This document shows, in pieces, positions 42,873 to 51,160 of a stretch of DNA of 64,000 nucleotides. Under the pieces are notes generated by a model. The model had not been told where the DNA came from. It saw only the letters and a program-made list of their open reading frames with translations, and ran no database searches. The translations under genes were made by a program, and so were the position numbers. The number at the start of each line of letters is the position of its first letter. Position 1 is the stretch's first letter. This DNA comes from Jidongwangia harbinensis (GTDB lineage: Bacteria > Actinomycetota > Actinomycetes > Mycobacteriales > Micromonosporaceae), in contig NZ_JAIWNC010000011.1 of the NCBI RefSeq assembly GCF_020216025.1, positions 62,001 through 126,000 of the forward strand. Reading direction: 5' to 3'.

Positions 42873-43898
42873 ATGACGGCAAGTCCTCGCCGGTGGCTGA
42901 TCCTCGCCCTGGCACCACTCGTCGCCATGACGATGCTCATCACGCCGGTGACCCCGGCGCACGCCGAGCCGGACGGGTCCGGCAAGTCCTCCAAGACGGC
43001 GGACGACGGCGACGACAATCCCATGCTGAACGACGTGCTCGACTCCACCGGCCGGCGCTACCTCGCGGCCAAGGCCGCGGTCGCCAAGTCCACCAAGAAG
43101 CAGCTCGCGCTGGCCGTCCAGGTCCGCGACGCCGAGTCCAAGCGCGACGCGCTGCTGCCGGAGGTCGGCGCCGTGGCCGGACAGCAGTACCGGATCGGCG
43201 GCATCTCCGCGGCCAGCTTCCTGCTCAACAGCGCGGGCTCCGACAACTTCCTGGAACGCGCGGTCTCCCTGGAGGAGATGAACGCGATCAACAACAAGAA
43301 GCTGAAGGAGCTCAACGACGCGATCGAGCTGGTCGCCAAGAGCAAGGCCAGCCTGGACGCCGAGGTCAAGGCGCAGCAGCAGCATCTGGCCTCGATGAAG
43401 AAGCAGAAGCAGGCCGCCGAGGAGGCGCTCAGCCTGGTCGGCGGCAAGACCGTGACCGGCGGTTTCGTGGACGTCAAGTCCCGGGTGGCGAAGGCCGCGC
43501 CGCGCAACTCCGACGGCGGGTTCTCCCCGCAGGGCTGCACCATCGACGACCCCACCACCGGCGGCTGCGTCACACCGCGGACGCTGCACATGTACAAAGA
43601 GGTGAAGAAGGCCGGCTTCAACCGCTTCGTCGGCTGTCACCGCAGCGGCGGGCCGTTCGAGCACCCGAAGGGCCGGGCCTGCGACTGGTCGCTGCAGAAG
43701 AGCGGGTTCGCGCCGTGGCACAACCGGGACACCCGGGAGTACGGCAACAACCTGATGGCGTTCCTGGTCCGCAACGCCGACCGGCTGGGCGTCCTGTACG
43801 TCATCTGGAACAAGCAGATCTGGCAGCCGGCGTCCGACTGGCACTCGTACAGCGGGCCGAGCGACCACACCGACCACGTACACGTGTCGATGATCTGA
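42873..43898 (+). CDS. secreted coiled-coil protein with M15-like C-terminal domain (paralogue), c-di-AMP riboswitch controlled
   Basis: A 341-residue exported paralogue of 41244-42296. Signal peptide (WLILALAPLVAMTMLITPVTPAHA), coiled coil with KKQ/KKQK stretches (about 60-195), and a C-terminal domain with GPFEHPKGRACDWSL and SDHTDHVHVSMI. The putative zinc ligands (His, Asp, HxH) are kept, as is LGVLYVIWNKQIWQP. The shared link region RNSDGGFSPQGCTIDDPTTG matches its paralogue closely. ATG start, riboswitch immediately upstream, strong terminator after the stop. Confidence 0.85.
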   Translation: MTASPRRWLILALAPLVAMTMLITPVTPAHAEPDGSGKSSKTADDGDDNPMLNDVLDSTGRRYLAAKAAVAKSTKKQLALAVQVRDAESKRDALLPEVGAVAGQQYRIGGISAASFLLNSAGSDNFLERAVSLEEMNAINNKKLKELNDAIELVAKSKASLDAEVKAQQQHLASMKKQKQAAEEALSLVGGKTVTGGFVDVKSRVAKAAPRNSDGGFSPQGCTIDDPTTGGCVTPRTLHMYKEVKKAGFNRFVGCHRSGGPFEHPKGRACDWSLQKSGFAPWHNRDTREYGNNLMAFLVRNADRLGVLYVIWNKQIWQPASDWHSYSGPSDHTDHVHVSMI

Positions 43899-43920
43899 CG
43901 TACCGCACCGCATACGGAAC

Positions 43921-43946
43921 GGCCCCCGGTCACCCGACCGGGGGCC
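43921..43946. terminator. rho-independent type terminator
   Basis: An 11-bp stem, GGCCCCCGGTC (43921-43931) and GACCGGGGGCC (43936-43946), with loop ACCC and a TTCGTGTT tail. It lies between convergent genes ending at 43898 and 43962 and probably serves both. Confidence 0.85.
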
Positions 43947-43961
43947 TTCGTGTTCCGGGCG

Positions 43962-46328
43962 TCAGGACAGCGTGGCGCGGCGGACCGGCGCGCGGCCGGC
44001 CGGCTGCTCCGGCGCCGGCCCCGCGGGCACGGCCGGCGGGATCTGCACCACCACCGGCTTCACCTGCGTCACGGTGACCTCCTTGCCGTAGTGCATGAGG
44101 TCCAGGCGGGCCGAGCCACCGCCGTTGCGCAGCGAGTACGTCACCTCGTCGGCCGCCACGATCACCCGCAGTCGCAGGCCCCGCCACAGCAGCGAGAACT
44201 CCAGCCGGTTGATCCGGCTGGGCAGCCGCGGCGCGAACGACAGCTGGCCGTTGAAGTCCCGCATGCCGCCCAGACCGGCCACCAGCGCGATCCAGGAGCC
44301 GGCGAGCGAGGCCACGTGCACGCCGTCCCGCGCGTTGCGGTGCAGGTCGTGCAGGTCCATCAGGGCGGCCTCGCCGAGGTAGTCGTGGGCCAGCTCCACG
44401 TGACCCACCTCGGACGCCATCACGGCCTGGATGCAGGCCGACAGCGAGGAGTCCCGGACCGTCCGCGCGTCGTAGTACGCGAAGTTGCGGGCCTTCTCCT
44501 CCGGCGTGAACGCGTCGCCGCGCACGTACATCGCCATCACCAGGTCGGCCTGCTTCACCACCTGCTTGCGGTACAGGTCGAAGTACGGGTAGTTGAGCAG
44601 CAGCGGGTACGCCTCCGGCGGGGTGTTGCCGAAGTCCCACTCCTGCAGCCGGGTGAACCCCTGGGACTGCTGGTGCACGCCGAGTTCCCGGTCGTACGGG
44701 ATGTGCACGGCCGCGGCCGCATCCCGCCAGGACGCGGCCTCCTCGTCGTCCACGCCCAGCCGGCGGGCCACGTCCGGGTGGCGCTTCGCGGCCTCGGCGG
44801 CCTCGAACATGTTCTGCTGCGCCATCAGGTTCGTGTAGACGTTGTCGTCGACCACGGCGGTGTACTCGTCCGGGCCGGTGACGCCGTCGATGTGGAAGCG
44901 CCCGTGCCGGTCGTGGTGCCCCAGTGAGCGCCACAACCGGGCCGTCTCCACCAGCAGCTCCAGGCCGACCTCGCGCTCGAAGTCGTGGTCGCCGGTGGCC
45001 TGCACGTACCGGCGCACCGCGTCCGCGATGTCGGCGCCGATGTGGAAACCGGCGGTGCCGGCCGGCCAGTACGCCGAGCACTCCTCGCCGCGGATGGTCC
45101 GCCACGGGAACGCGGCACCCTGCAGACCCAGCGTCTGCGCCCGCTCCCGGGCCAGGTCCAGCGTCGAGTGCCGCCAGCGCAGCACGTCGGCCGCCGCGGA
45201 CGGCTGGGTGTAGGTCAGCGCGGGCAGTACGAACGTCTCGGCGTCCCAGAACGTGTGGCCGTCGTACCCGGGGCCGGTGAGCCCCTTGGACCCGATCGGC
45301 CGCTGCTCGGCGCGGGCACCGGCCTGCAGCGTGTGGAACAGGCCGAAGCGGACCGCCTGCTGCACCTCCGGGTCGCCCTCGACCGAGACGTCGGAGTGGT
45401 CCCAGAACTCGTCCAGGTACTCCCGCTGCGCGTCGAGCAGCCCGTCCCACCCGTCCAGCCGGGCACTGGCCAGCGCGCCGCCGACCTGGTCCCGGACGGC
45501 GGGCAGCGAACGGTGGCTGGACCAGCCGTACGCGGCCAGCTTGACCACCCGCAGCTTCTGCCCCGGCTCCAGCTTGCAGGCCACCGTGGTGCGCAGCCAG
45601 TCCGGGTGCCCCTCGGTGGTGATGGCGTGCTTGCCGGGCGTCTCCACCAGGTGCTCCATGGCCGCGGCCATGCGCAGGTCGCTGGCCTTGGTGCGGTGCA
45701 CCAGCAGACCGCCGGTGCGCTGCTCGAGCATCTCCTCCGCCTGCAGCGGGTGGTCGAGCACCGCGGCCACCCGCGGGTCCTTGCTGGTCGGCGGCAACTG
45801 CTCGTTCGCCACCAGCTCGGACTGCAGGATCAGCCGGGCGCCCTGCTCCAGCGGCTCGACCTCGTACAGGATCGCGACCACGGCCCGCTGGGTGAACGAG
45901 ACGAACCGCACGGTGCGGATCCGCACCGCCTGACCGGACGGCGACACCCACTCGGCGGTCCGCTCCAGCGTGCCGGCCCGCAGGTCCAGGACCCGTTCGT
46001 GGGAGCGCAGCTCGCCGTACCGGACGTCGAACGGCTCGTCGTCGACCAGCAGCCGCATCAGCTTGGCGTTGGTGACGTTGACCATCGTCTGGCCGGACTC
46101 CGGGAAGCCGTAGCCGGCCTCCGCGTAGGGCAGCGGGCGCAACTCGTAGAACGAGTTCAGGTAGGTGCCGGGCAGGCCGTGCGGCTCGCCCTCGTCCAGG
46201 TTGCCGCGCAGCCCGATGTGACCGTTGGCCAACGCGAAGACCGACTCGGACTGGGCCAGCAGGTCCAGGTCCAGCCGGGTCTCCCGCACGTGCCAGGGGT
46301 CGACGGGATATGCCCGTTCACGGATCAC
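43962..46328 (-). CDS. glycoside hydrolase family 65 (disaccharide phosphorylase-like)
   Basis: A 788-residue cytoplasmic enzyme with the GH65 order: N-terminal beta-sandwich, linker helices, (alpha/alpha)6 barrel and small C-terminal sheet. The general acid is E488 in GVTGPDEYT; other landmarks are GYDGHTFWDAETF and the phosphate-site region before SLAGSWIALVAGLGG. Family members phosphorolyse maltose, trehalose, kojibiose or nigerose to beta-glucose 1-phosphate. The adjacent HAD gene, a phosphoglucomutase of the matching beta type, fits this. GTG start (46328). Specificity cannot be read by eye. Confidence 0.92.
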   Translation of the reverse strand: MIRERAYPVDPWHVRETRLDLDLLAQSESVFALANGHIGLRGNLDEGEPHGLPGTYLNSFYELRPLPYAEAGYGFPESGQTMVNVTNAKLMRLLVDDEPFDVRYGELRSHERVLDLRAGTLERTAEWVSPSGQAVRIRTVRFVSFTQRAVVAILYEVEPLEQGARLILQSELVANEQLPPTSKDPRVAAVLDHPLQAEEMLEQRTGGLLVHRTKASDLRMAAAMEHLVETPGKHAITTEGHPDWLRTTVACKLEPGQKLRVVKLAAYGWSSHRSLPAVRDQVGGALASARLDGWDGLLDAQREYLDEFWDHSDVSVEGDPEVQQAVRFGLFHTLQAGARAEQRPIGSKGLTGPGYDGHTFWDAETFVLPALTYTQPSAAADVLRWRHSTLDLARERAQTLGLQGAAFPWRTIRGEECSAYWPAGTAGFHIGADIADAVRRYVQATGDHDFEREVGLELLVETARLWRSLGHHDRHGRFHIDGVTGPDEYTAVVDDNVYTNLMAQQNMFEAAEAAKRHPDVARRLGVDDEEAASWRDAAAAVHIPYDRELGVHQQSQGFTRLQEWDFGNTPPEAYPLLLNYPYFDLYRKQVVKQADLVMAMYVRGDAFTPEEKARNFAYYDARTVRDSSLSACIQAVMASEVGHVELAHDYLGEAALMDLHDLHRNARDGVHVASLAGSWIALVAGLGGMRDFNGQLSFAPRLPSRINRLEFSLLWRGLRLRVIVAADEVTYSLRNGGGSARLDLMHYGKEVTVTQVKPVVVQIPPAVPAGPAPEQPAGRAPVRRATLS

Positions 46329-46381
46329 GGTGGTGCCTCTCGATGACTATGAAAGAAGAAAGTCTGTGGGGAGTTACGCGA

Positions 46382-47122
46382 TCATCGCGTCAGGAGTTCG
46401 GACAGATCCTGGACGACGATGTCGGCACCATGTGCCAGCATCGCCTCGGCCTGTCCGACGCGGTCGACACCGACCACGATCCCGAAGCCGCCTGCCCGAC
46501 CGGCGGCGACGCCGGCCAGCGCATCCTCGAAAACGGCGCAGTGCTCTTTAGGGGTGTCGAGCAACTCGGCGCCGAGCAGAAAGGTGTCCGGTGCCGGCTT
46601 ACCCGGCAAGTGTCGCTCCCGGGCCACCACGCCGTCTACGCGTACCTCTAGCAGGTTTGCGATACCGGCCGCCTCCAGCACGTCCTTGCAGTTGGCACTG
46701 GCCGACACCACGGCGCGCCGCAGACCCGCGTCGCGGGCCGCGTGCAGGTAGTCGACCGACCCGGGATAGACCTGGACGGCCCCCTCCTGGATCTTCTGCA
46801 GGACGAGCTCGTTCTTGCGATTTCCGATGCCGTTGACGGTCTCCGCGTCCGGAGCGTCGTCGGGGGCGCCCTCGGGCAGGGTGATGCCACGAGAGGCGAG
46901 GAACGTGCGTACGCCATCGGCTCGCTGCCGGCCGTCGACAAATCGGTGGTAGTCGTCGCCGGAATCGAACGGTACGAACGGCTGCCCGTGCTGCGCGGAC
47001 CAGATCCGCAGAAACGCGTCGAACGTCAGTTTCCACGCAGCGTTGTGGACCAGGGCGGTCTGCGTCAGCACACCGTCGAGGTCGAAGAGGCAGGCGGTCA
47101 CGTGTGGAGGAAGACCGAGCAC
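46382..47122 (-). CDS. pgmB: HAD-family beta-phosphoglucomutase-like protein
   Basis: A protein of about 246 residues. HAD motif I is FDLDGVLTQT with both Asp residues, motif II VVSASANC, motif III KPAPDTFLLGAE and motif IV VFEDALAGVAAGRAGG. It should convert beta-glucose 1-phosphate to glucose 6-phosphate, completing the pathway begun by the GH65 enzyme encoded 53 bp downstream. The start is uncertain: GTG 47122 is chosen; GTG 47101 or a longer upstream ATG at 47182 are possible, none with a strong ribosome site. Confidence 0.85.
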   Translation of the reverse strand: MLGLPPHVTACLFDLDGVLTQTALVHNAAWKLTFDAFLRIWSAQHGQPFVPFDSGDDYHRFVDGRQRADGVRTFLASRGITLPEGAPDDAPDAETVNGIGNRKNELVLQKIQEGAVQVYPGSVDYLHAARDAGLRRAVVSASANCKDVLEAAGIANLLEVRVDGVVARERHLPGKPAPDTFLLGAELLDTPKEHCAVFEDALAGVAAGRAGGFGIVVGVDRVGQAEAMLAHGADIVVQDLSELLTR

Positions 47123-47241
47123 CGGCCTAATGTAGTCGCCCTCGGTCGGAGAATCCCCACAACATCGCACCCAACGTTTCACCGGCGATTCTTACGTGTT
47201 TCATCCGGCCGTCACATCGTGCTGACCTGCACAGACGCTGT

Positions 47242-47730
47242 TCAGGCGGCGGCCAGAGAGATGCGCAACCCGATGGTGGTGCCGATCGGACCGGTCGCCA
47301 TGGTGACCTCGTCGCACAACTGGTACGCCAACCAGATGCCGCGACCGCCGACCTCGAACGCCTCGGGCACCTCCGGCGCACGGTGAAAACGCTGCGGGAT
47401 GCCCGGGCCGGAGTCGGTCACGGTGCACCACGCCGAGTCGCCGGCGAGCCACACGACGATGCGTCCGTGGCCGCCGGCGTGCAACACGACGTTGGTGATC
47501 ACCTCGTTGACCGCCAGCACGAACCCGTGCAGCCGGTCGCCGCCCAGCCCGGCCTCGGTCAGGCTGGCCTGGACCTCGTGCCGGACCACCGTGATCTCGT
47601 CCCGGCCGAACGTCCGATCCAGCAACTCCGGATGCGGCGACGTGGCCGGAACCGCATGCCGAGCGGGCTCCCGCGCCGGAGCCGAACGCAGCGCATCCTG
47701 GCTCCGCTGCAGACCGTATGTCTCGTCCAC
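47242..47730 (-). CDS. anti-sigma-type ATP-binding protein (HATPase_c, RsbW/SpoIIAB-like)
   Basis: About 162 residues. The GHKL ATPase motifs are present: N box AVNEVITNVVLHAGG, G1 TDSGPGIPQR and G2 GGRGIWLAYQLCD. Actinomycetes encode many such small kinases that phosphorylate anti-anti-sigma factors or bind sigma factors. The N-terminal ~40 residues are low complexity. GTG 47730 is chosen; ATG 47775 with GGGA upstream is an alternative. No partner anti-anti-sigma gene is adjacent. Confidence 0.88.
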   Translation of the reverse strand: MDETYGLQRSQDALRSAPAREPARHAVPATSPHPELLDRTFGRDEITVVRHEVQASLTEAGLGGDRLHGFVLAVNEVITNVVLHAGGHGRIVVWLAGDSAWCTVTDSGPGIPQRFHRAPEVPEAFEVGGRGIWLAYQLCDEVTMATGPIGTTIGLRISLAAA

Positions 47731-47810
47731 CGTCGTGCAGCCTACGCTGTGCGACGCCCTCGTGGCAGACAACATCCGGCCGTTCCCGGCCACCGGACCG
47801 GGCCGGCGGG

Positions 47811-48755
47811 TCAGACCAGGCCGGAGATGGTCCGGAAGATCTCGGCGTAGAAGTTGCCGTCGATCTCCCGGTACAGGCTGAACTTCATCCCCGGGCTGCC
47901 GAAGAACGGCCGCAGGGTCCAGGCCAGCTGGGTGCCGACGAACCCGAACAGGAAGATCCAGACGTACAGCAGCGTCATGCTCGGCGGCGTGCCGGTGGCC
48001 GGCCGGGCGGCCCGGGGGTACGGGGCCGGCGCCGGGCGCACCGGCTGCAGCACGTAGCCCGGCGGAACCGTGACCGCCGGAGCGGCGGGCTCGGCGACGG
48101 CCACCGCGGTGCCGGCCGGTGCGGGGGTGGCCGATGCCGGGGTGGCACCGTTGGGCGCCGCGCCCGGGGTGGCCGCCGGAGCCGGGGTGGCCGCGGGCGT
48201 GGCTGCGGGCACGGGGGCGGCCGGCGGCACGTCCGGCGCCGCCGGGGAGAGCAGGCCGTAGTCGTTGAGCACCCGCATGCCGCCGGTGAGGAAGCGCAGG
48301 CCGACCAGCGCGGCGAGGCCCAGGATCGCCACGTTGAGCAGCTTGAAGAAGCCATAGTCCGGCGCGGTGATCAGGAAGAAGAGGCTGATCGGCGCGAACG
48401 CCAGCGCCAGCATCGCCGTCACGGTCAGCGCCACCATGACCAGCGACAACGACTGCCGCACCGACAGCCGGGCGCCGAAGACGAGGTTGAACAGGTACAG
48501 CGTGGGCAGGCAGATGGCCAGCGTGACGGCGAACAGCAGGGGCAGCTTCACCGCCGAGGTGAGCGCCATCAGGACACTGTGGAAGGAACCCAGCACGGCC
48601 CCGTAGACGGCCAGTGCGGCCATCGAGCTGATCAGCATCTGGCCGGTCAGCCGGGTGAGGTCGCGGTCGTCCACGACCTGCTGCCAGATGCCCTGTCGGT
48701 CCCGCAGGATCCGTTCGATCACCAGTAAGCCGGATGCGTTCGCCACGACGGCCAC
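47811..48755 (-). CDS. multi-pass membrane protein with Pro/Ala-rich loop
   Basis: A 314-residue membrane protein. Five hydrophobic spans lie in residues 40-165 (including LFAVTLAICLPTLYLFNLVFG and AFAPISLFFLITAPDYGFFK). A ~95-residue Ala/Pro/Thr-rich cytoplasmic or periplasmic stretch follows, then a final span near MTLLYVWIFLFGFVGTQLAW. Similar actinobacterial proteins are often labelled WH2 or YIP1-like without evidence; I assign no function. GTG start with GAAGG upstream. Confidence 0.75.
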   Translation of the reverse strand: MAVVANASGLLVIERILRDRQGIWQQVVDDRDLTRLTGQMLISSMAALAVYGAVLGSFHSVLMALTSAVKLPLLFAVTLAICLPTLYLFNLVFGARLSVRQSLSLVMVALTVTAMLALAFAPISLFFLITAPDYGFFKLLNVAILGLAALVGLRFLTGGMRVLNDYGLLSPAAPDVPPAAPVPAATPAATPAPAATPGAAPNGATPASATPAPAGTAVAVAEPAAPAVTVPPGYVLQPVRPAPAPYPRAARPATGTPPSMTLLYVWIFLFGFVGTQLAWTLRPFFGSPGMKFSLYREIDGNFYAEIFRTISGLV

Positions 48756-49612
48756 CCTTCACTTCGACGTCGATACGCCATCGCACCGACGTGTGCGCGA
48801 ACGATATGCCATCCAGGCAAGACATGTAAGAGGCGCGCACATGCCAAGATCACAATCGCCCATCAGATGACAAACCCTCATTGACGGGTACGTAGTTCGG
48901 CCGCCCCAGCCATCGTGGCCATCCGACGACGTCACGCCATCGCCACCGAGGCGTGCTCCTAGGAGCGCTGGCGTTGTCGATCGACCACTCGCTCGACAGC
49001 GGCCCTTCCGGCGGACCAAGGGCCGGCCTGGCCGCGTCGCGTGGAAGAACGGTTCGCTGCGCGCCGGAGCTCCACACGCCCCGTTGCCCCGTGCCCGGCG
49101 AGACGGTTCACTCCGCGCCACACCCCGTCGCCCCGAGCCCGGCGTGTAGCGAGATGGTGCGCTACGCACCGAAACTCCACACGCCCCCTCGCACCGGGTA
49201 GGGCGTGTGACGAGATGGCGCACTACGCACCACAACTCCACACGACCGGTCGCACCGGGTAGGGCGTGTGACGAAATGGTGCGCTACGCACCACAACTCC
49301 ACACGCCCCCTCGCACCGGGTAGGGCGTGTGGCGAGATGGCGCGCTACGCACCGCAACTCGACACGACCGGTGGCCTCGGGCCCGGCGTGTGGAGGTGCG
49401 GCTAGTTCCGCACCCGGAAGCCACACGCACTGCGCATCGCGCGAACCAGGCCCGGCCGGCGGGGCTTGCCATGCGCCGCTCCCCCCGGACTCTGCCGGAG
49501 CTTGAGGACTGAGCGCCCGAATTGTCCCCGCTGCGGGCGAGCCGCCGGTTCCTGCGCCCGGACACTTGAGCACCGCACGCCAAGCCGAGGCGCGCGGGGG
49601 CGTCCGCCGGGG
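48756..49612. other. 857-bp gene-free region holding the 61-bp repeat array
   Basis: No gene is supported. The left 285 bp are ordinary intergenic DNA with some AT-rich sequence (near 48,810-48,880) that may hold the promoter of the membrane protein. The centre (49,041-49,447) is the tandem repeat array described separately. The right 165 bp, up to the ATPase stop at 49613, show nothing recognisable. Confidence 0.6.
49041..49447. repeat. 61-bp tandem repeat array with nested inverted repeats
   Basis: Units starting at 49155, 49216, 49277 and 49338 follow a strict 61-bp period; shorter, diverged units precede (near 49050 and 49104) and follow (near 49397). Each full unit contains GGTGCG-CTA-CGCACC (or a variant) nested inside CGTGTG/CACACG arms, and the next segment CACACGCCC...GGGCGTGTG forms another hairpin, so alternate foldings are possible. 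A related segment lies at 9335-9436. Frames across it are open only because 61 is not a multiple of three and the composition is GC-rich. No function is known to me. Confidence 0.8.
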
Positions 49613-50920
49613 CTAACGCCAGCCGACGTCGATCCGGTCGCCGCGCTCGTCGAAGAAGTGCAGGGCGTCCATCCGGACCGAGATGGCCAACGGATGGCCC
49701 GGCGACACCGCCGGGTAGGGCGCCAGCCGCACCGCCAGCTCGGCCGGGCGCCGGTGGTGCCGTCCCGGATCGGCCAGCACGCTGGTCTGTTCCGCGTCCC
49801 GGACGCCGGGCTTGCTGCCGTTGGTCCGGTCGGCGCGGCCGGTGAGGCGCTGGAGTGCTCCGCCGAACCGCTGCAGCGCGCCCCTCTCCTCGGGACCGTC
49901 GTGCACCGCGCCGCCCATCTCGTCGACCAGGATCGCGGTGGCGCCGATGTCCAGGAAGGCGAGCGACTCGTGGCCGTGGTGTTCGAGGTAGCGGATCCGC
50001 CCGTGCAGCACGTCGCCGGGCGCGTCCGGCGCCACCGGGGTCAGCGCCTCGGCCCGCATGCCGACGACGATGCGTTCGCCGTGGTAGTGCGCGACGGCCC
50101 GGGCGCGGATGTCGGTCCACGGCAGGTACAGCGCCTGCTCGCCGAGATTCAGCGCGATGTAGCGGTCGAGGTGCACGTACACCGACGCCTCGAGCAGGTT
50201 CATCCGGGGCGCGCCGAGGAAGGCGGCCACGTAGAGCGTGGCCGGGCGGCCGTACACCTCGGTGGGGGTGCCGATGTCCTGCAGCACGCCCTTGCGCAGG
50301 ATGGCGACCCGGTCCGCCATGGTGAGCGCCTCGGCCTGGTCGTGGGTCACGTACATGGTGGTGACGCCGAGTTCCTTGGTCAGGCCGGTGATCTCCGCAC
50401 GCAGTTCCGCGCGCAGCCCGCTGTCCAGGTTGGACAGCGGCTCGTCCATCAGGAACAGGCCGGGCCGGCGCACGATGGCCCGGCCCATCGCCACCCGCTG
50501 GCGCTGGCCGCCGGAGAGCTGACTGGGCCGGCGGCCGAGCACGTCGCCGATGCCGAGCGCGCTGGCCACGTCGCCGACCCGCTCGGAGCGGGACTCCGGC
50601 TGCACGCCGGAGAGCTTCAGCGGGAACCCGATGTTGTCGCTCACGCTCATGTGCGGGTACAGCGCGAAGTCCTGGAACACCATCGCGATGCTGCGTTCCC
50701 GGGGAGCCAGGTCGAGCACCGGCTCTCCGTTGAGCAGGATGTCACCGCTGGTCGGGTCCTCCAGGCCGGCGATCATGCGCAGGACAGTCGACTTGCCGCA
50801 GCCGGACGGGCCGAGCAGCACCATGAACTCGCCGTCGTTGACGTCCAGACTGACCTTGTCGACCGCCACCGTGCCGTCCGGCCAGACTTTGGTGACGTCC
50901 TTGATACTGACGGTCGACAC
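49613..50920 (-). CDS. sugar ABC importer ATPase (MsiK/UgpC/MalK type) with insertion in the C-terminal region
   Basis: A 435-residue ATPase: Walker A GPSGCGKST, LSGGQRQRVAMGRAI, Walker B LFLMDEPLSNLD and H-loop YVTHDQAEAL, then a TOBE/regulatory domain. In CUT1 importers such ATPases often serve several permeases, and no permease is adjacent here. The regulatory domain carries an extra ~70 residues (about 335-405, VHDGPEERGALQRFGGALQR...PGRHHRRPAELAVRL) rich in Arg/Gly compared with MalK. GTG 50920 is set by AGGAGG six bases upstream. Confidence 0.92.
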   Translation of the reverse strand: MSTVSIKDVTKVWPDGTVAVDKVSLDVNDGEFMVLLGPSGCGKSTVLRMIAGLEDPTSGDILLNGEPVLDLAPRERSIAMVFQDFALYPHMSVSDNIGFPLKLSGVQPESRSERVGDVASALGIGDVLGRRPSQLSGGQRQRVAMGRAIVRRPGLFLMDEPLSNLDSGLRAELRAEITGLTKELGVTTMYVTHDQAEALTMADRVAILRKGVLQDIGTPTEVYGRPATLYVAAFLGAPRMNLLEASVYVHLDRYIALNLGEQALYLPWTDIRARAVAHYHGERIVVGMRAEALTPVAPDAPGDVLHGRIRYLEHHGHESLAFLDIGATAILVDEMGGAVHDGPEERGALQRFGGALQRLTGRADRTNGSKPGVRDAEQTSVLADPGRHHRRPAELAVRLAPYPAVSPGHPLAISVRMDALHFFDERGDRIDVGWR

Positions 50921-51160
50921 CGTCAACCTCCTGCGGTCGGAGCAGCGGCGATCCAGGCCCCCTTAGACCCGCGATCGCGCCTACTGTGACCAGCGCCATC
51001 GACGATTGGCCATCGGGCGAACGTGCCATTCGCCTAGGGTTACCACATCATTACAGGTTTGGTATGACAACGATGGTCGGCGCGCAGATAAAACCCGCTG
51101 GCCAGTGCTGTTCACCGCCAGGAATCCGGCCGGTTATCTCCGGTTCCCGTCGTCGAAACG

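Noticed and set aside
49041..49447. CRISPR array
   Set aside because: The period is a constant 61 bp with the whole unit repeated; there are no unique spacers and no cas genes nearby.
49041..49447. Short Arg/Ser/His-rich proteins encoded across the repeat array
   Set aside because: Frames are open on both strands only because of GC-rich repetition; no ribosome sites, and the repeat length shifts the frame between units.
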